This document shows positions 62,088 through 64,000 of a stretch of DNA of 64,000 bases, piece after piece. This stretch comes from an uncultured Sulfitobacter sp. (GTDB lineage Bacteria > Pseudomonadota > Alphaproteobacteria > Rhodobacterales > Rhodobacteraceae). The first letter of the stretch is position 1, and each line of letters opens with the position of its first letter. A program made the position numbers and the translations under genes. Location: assembly GCF_947499945.1 (NCBI RefSeq), contig NZ_CANMQD010000001.1:1674001-1738000 (forward strand), in the 5' to 3' direction. The notes below the pieces were generated by a model. The model saw nothing but the letters and a program-made list of their open reading frames with translations, was not told the DNA's origin and did no database searches.

Positions 62088-62865
62088 CCAGCCTGCGATG
62101 TGCAGTGATGGCTCCGTCGGTTTGCGCGATACGGTCAATGGCGTCTTGGATCGGCTCGAAGACCACCGCCATTGCATGTGCATTGGCGTGAATGAGTGTC
62201 TCTTCATCCCATACGAGAGCCACATGCCCTTTCCAGAAAAGCAGGTCATTCCGCTCTGGTACGGCCGTATCGTCAAGCAGGGTACCCAGCTCGGCTTCTT
62301 GCATATCGCTGTCACCGGGGCAGGATATGTTACAGGCAGCACAGGCTGCTTGCACCAGACCAGAGCAATCAATGCCCCAGCGGCTATTACCGCCCCACAG
62401 GTAGGGCGTGCCTGCATAAAGGGAGGCGATATCGGCAGGATCATCTGCAAAATCATCAATTGCAGTGATGTGCTGTACCGGCACGAAGCCGTGCGAAGTC
62501 TGGATGAAACCGTCTTGCTCGCCCGAGGAAGCGAGTAAGCTGCCGTGGCTCATGGCACTCCGGTCAATCGATTTGAATGCCGCGTTTTGATATCCGTGGC
62601 TGCCAGGTGCGCTGACTTTATGGGTCAAAACCTGTGGCTTGGTCAGCGAGGCAACGCCTACAAACCCGCAATAGTCATCTGCATTTGCTTGGACATAGGC
62701 CCAGCCCTCATGCCGCCATAGAACTTTGACCTCCGCACCCAGCAAAAGCTGGCGATCTCGCGCACCGTTGGGTTTGCGCAGAAGGTTCACCACCCCGCGC
62801 CCGATTTGCGCGTCTTCATTCAGGCCGGAAAATTCGGGATCGGGGGTCAGTCGGGCGTGGGTCAT
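62074..62865 (-). CDS. NlpC/P60 (C40) cysteine peptidase with SH3-like domain
   Basis: A 263-residue peptidase. An N-terminal bacterial SH3-like part (about 25-85; VNLLRKPNGARDRQLLLGAEV) precedes a C40 domain with catalytic C167 in GIDCSGLV, H in KGHVALVW, and a third polar residue in IHANAHAM. No signal peptide is obvious, so it may act on recycled muropeptides in the cytosol. It overlaps the leucyl aminopeptidase gene by 4 bases, a pairing that fits breakdown of cell-wall peptides. Confidence 0.9.
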   Translation of the reverse strand: MTHARLTPDPEFSGLNEDAQIGRGVVNLLRKPNGARDRQLLLGAEVKVLWRHEGWAYVQANADDYCGFVGVASLTKPQVLTHKVSAPGSHGYQNAAFKSIDRSAMSHGSLLASSGEQDGFIQTSHGFVPVQHITAIDDFADDPADIASLYAGTPYLWGGNSRWGIDCSGLVQAACAACNISCPGDSDMQEAELGTLLDDTAVPERNDLLFWKGHVALVWDEETLIHANAHAMAVVFEPIQDAIDRIAQTDGAITAHRRLVIPS

Positions 62866-64000
62866 TTGGTCAATATCCTGTCGAGAGCGTCTAGCAATGC
62901 GCGGGTGCCTTGCCCCACGCCCCCCTTGGCGCGCGCGGGTGCGGCGACGGGTTGCCAGCCGTATATGTCGAAGTGCGCATAGTTGCTAGCAGTCACGAAC
63001 CGCCTCAGAAAAAGGGCTGCGGTGATGCACCCTGCAAACCCGCCAGAGGGTGCATTATCGAGGTCGGCAACCACAGGCTCTATCATATTTTCATAGGGAT
63101 CATGGAAGGGCAGGCGCCAGACAGGGTCCGCAACAGATGCAGCAGATGCCTCAAGAGCGGCAACAAACTTGGTATCATCGCTGAAATAGGGTGCGAGGTC
63201 GGGGCCAACTGCGACGCGTGCAGCGCCCGTCAGGGTTGCCATCGAGATGATTTGATCGGGTTTCTCTTCATCTGCCAAAGCTAATGCATCGGCCAGCACC
63301 AAACGACCCTCGGCATCGGTATTGTTGATCTCAACGGTTAGACCCTTGCGAGAAATCAGGATGTCCTGCGGGCGAAATGCGTTGCTAGAAACCGAGTTTT
63401 CAACGGCGGGGATTAGCACGCGAAGTTGCACCTGCACGCCTGTGGCCATGATCATATGCGCAAGGCCCAATACTGCGGCAGCACCGCCCATATCTTTTTT
63501 CATCAATCCCATTGAGGCACTGGGTTTCAGGTTCAAACCACCCGTGTCAAAACAAACACCCTTACCGACCAATGTGAGCTTGGGACCTGCATCGCCCCAA
63601 CGCATGTCAATCAAGCGTGGCGCACGATCAGCGGCCCTGCCCACTGTGTGGATCATTGGCAGATTCGCCTTCAGTAGGTCCTCCCCCACAGTGACTTCAA
63701 TCTTTGCGCCGTGCATATCGGCAAGATCGCGAGAGGCTTGCTCCAGATCGGGCGGCCCCATGTCGGAGGCAGGTGTATTGATCAGTGTGCGGGTGAGCGC
63801 TTCGCCATTTGCAATCGCTTCGACACGGGTGACGTCAACACCTGCGGGTGCGACCAGATAAGCAGTCATCGGAGGAATGGTTTTATAACGATCAAAGCGA
63901 TAACTGCTCAGCAGCCAGCCAAGTGCTTCGATCTCTAACTGGTCCTTTGGCACGCCACTTGCGATACGGTACGTACCCGCAGGCAGTTTCACCGCCGCGG
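62862..64000 (-). CDS. leucyl aminopeptidase family protein (M17), 5' part outside window
   Basis: A partial gene: the frame runs off the right edge, and the M17 N-terminal domain is incomplete. The catalytic domain is present with VGKGVCFDTGGLNLKPS, MKKDMGGAAAVLG and NTDAEGRLVLADAL, carrying the di-zinc ligands and catalytic Lys/Arg. It ends at LDALDRILTK and overlaps the NlpC/P60 start by 4 bases. A GTG at 63992 could be read as a start but family length requires more upstream. It removes N-terminal residues from peptides, perhaps those freed by the neighbour. Confidence 0.9.
   Translation of the reverse strand, partial: AAVKLPAGTYRIASGVPKDQLEIEALGWLLSSYRFDRYKTIPPMTAYLVAPAGVDVTRVEAIANGEALTRTLINTPASDMGPPDLEQASRDLADMHGAKIEVTVGEDLLKANLPMIHTVGRAADRAPRLIDMRWGDAGPKLTLVGKGVCFDTGGLNLKPSASMGLMKKDMGGAAAVLGLAHMIMATGVQVQLRVLIPAVENSVSSNAFRPQDILISRKGLTVEINNTDAEGRLVLADALALADEEKPDQIISMATLTGAARVAVGPDLAPYFSDDTKFVAALEASAASVADPVWRLPFHDPYENMIEPVVADLDNAPSGGFAGCITAALFLRRFVTASNYAHFDIYGWQPVAAPARAKGGVGQGTRALLDALDRILTK

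Overview
The window is a gene-dense stretch of chromosome from an alphaproteobacterium, most likely of the Roseobacter group (Rhodobacteraceae). This rests on the protein sequences and on local gene order: gpmI-envC-ctpA, MoxR-DUF58-DUF4159, an NlpC/P60 gene next to a leucyl aminopeptidase gene, and a DUF6478-type protein. No database search was run. I see no rRNA, tRNA, CRISPR array, insertion sequence, integrase or prophage gene. About 58 protein genes fill nearly all the sequence. Many same-strand neighbours overlap by 4 bases (ATGA, GTGA or TTGA), which points to translationally coupled operons.

Layout: 0-3.0 kb holds a Fur-family regulator with a Fur-box-like site, a DMT transporter, and a cobalt-uptake set (cbtB, cbtA and a His-rich secreted protein). 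3.0-4.4 kb holds arfB, an unusual structured leader with an 18-codon mini-ORF, and a queuosine-precursor transporter. 4.5-8.3 kb (minus) holds an MFS-mepA-phytase-like operon and a thioesterase. 8.4-13.9 kb holds yggT, recQ, yaaA and a hybrid histidine kinase. 14.0-22.4 kb holds an alpha-2-macroglobulin/pbpC pair and an AEC transporter. 22.4-29.5 kb (minus) holds a five-gene MoxR/DUF58/DUF4159 operon ending in a GNAT gene. 29.6-31.5 kb holds DUF1285, ankyrin and hydroxypyruvate-isomerase genes. 31.5-35.8 kb (minus) holds a zinc-finger protein, polA, a PhyH-like dioxygenase and a GST. 36.0-40.0 kb holds gpmI-envC-ctpA with a strong terminator. 40.1-43.8 kb (minus) holds two conserved proteins of unknown function, a lipoprotein and ilvD. 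43.9-50.3 kb holds a degenerate ABC protein fused to a cyclic-nucleotide-binding domain, a CPBP protease-like protein, accD and folC. 50.4-53.6 kb holds a small membrane protein, zapE, an MFS transporter and a Cys-rich lipoprotein. 53.6-58.4 kb (minus) holds an AEC transporter, fghA, yaiI, a HAD phosphatase, an ornithine-cyclodeaminase-like protein and an alpha/beta hydrolase. 58.6-64.0 kb holds an I78-like inhibitor, paaK-paaI, DUF2794, a 2OG oxygenase, an NlpC/P60 peptidase and the 3' part of a leucyl aminopeptidase gene cut by the window edge.

Functional themes: envelope and peptidoglycan (mepA, alpha-2-macroglobulin/pbpC, EnvC, CtpA, NlpC/P60, the MoxR operon), central metabolism (gpmI, ilvD, accD, folC), DNA maintenance (recQ, polA), ribosome rescue (arfB), metal handling (Fur-family, CbtAB) and aromatic or one-carbon detoxification (paaK/paaI, fghA). 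The two least conventional items are the hairpin-rich mini-ORF leader upstream of arfB (about 3507-3683, minus strand) and the 1023-residue pseudo-ABC/cNMP-binding protein at 43910-46981, coupled to a CPBP protein.
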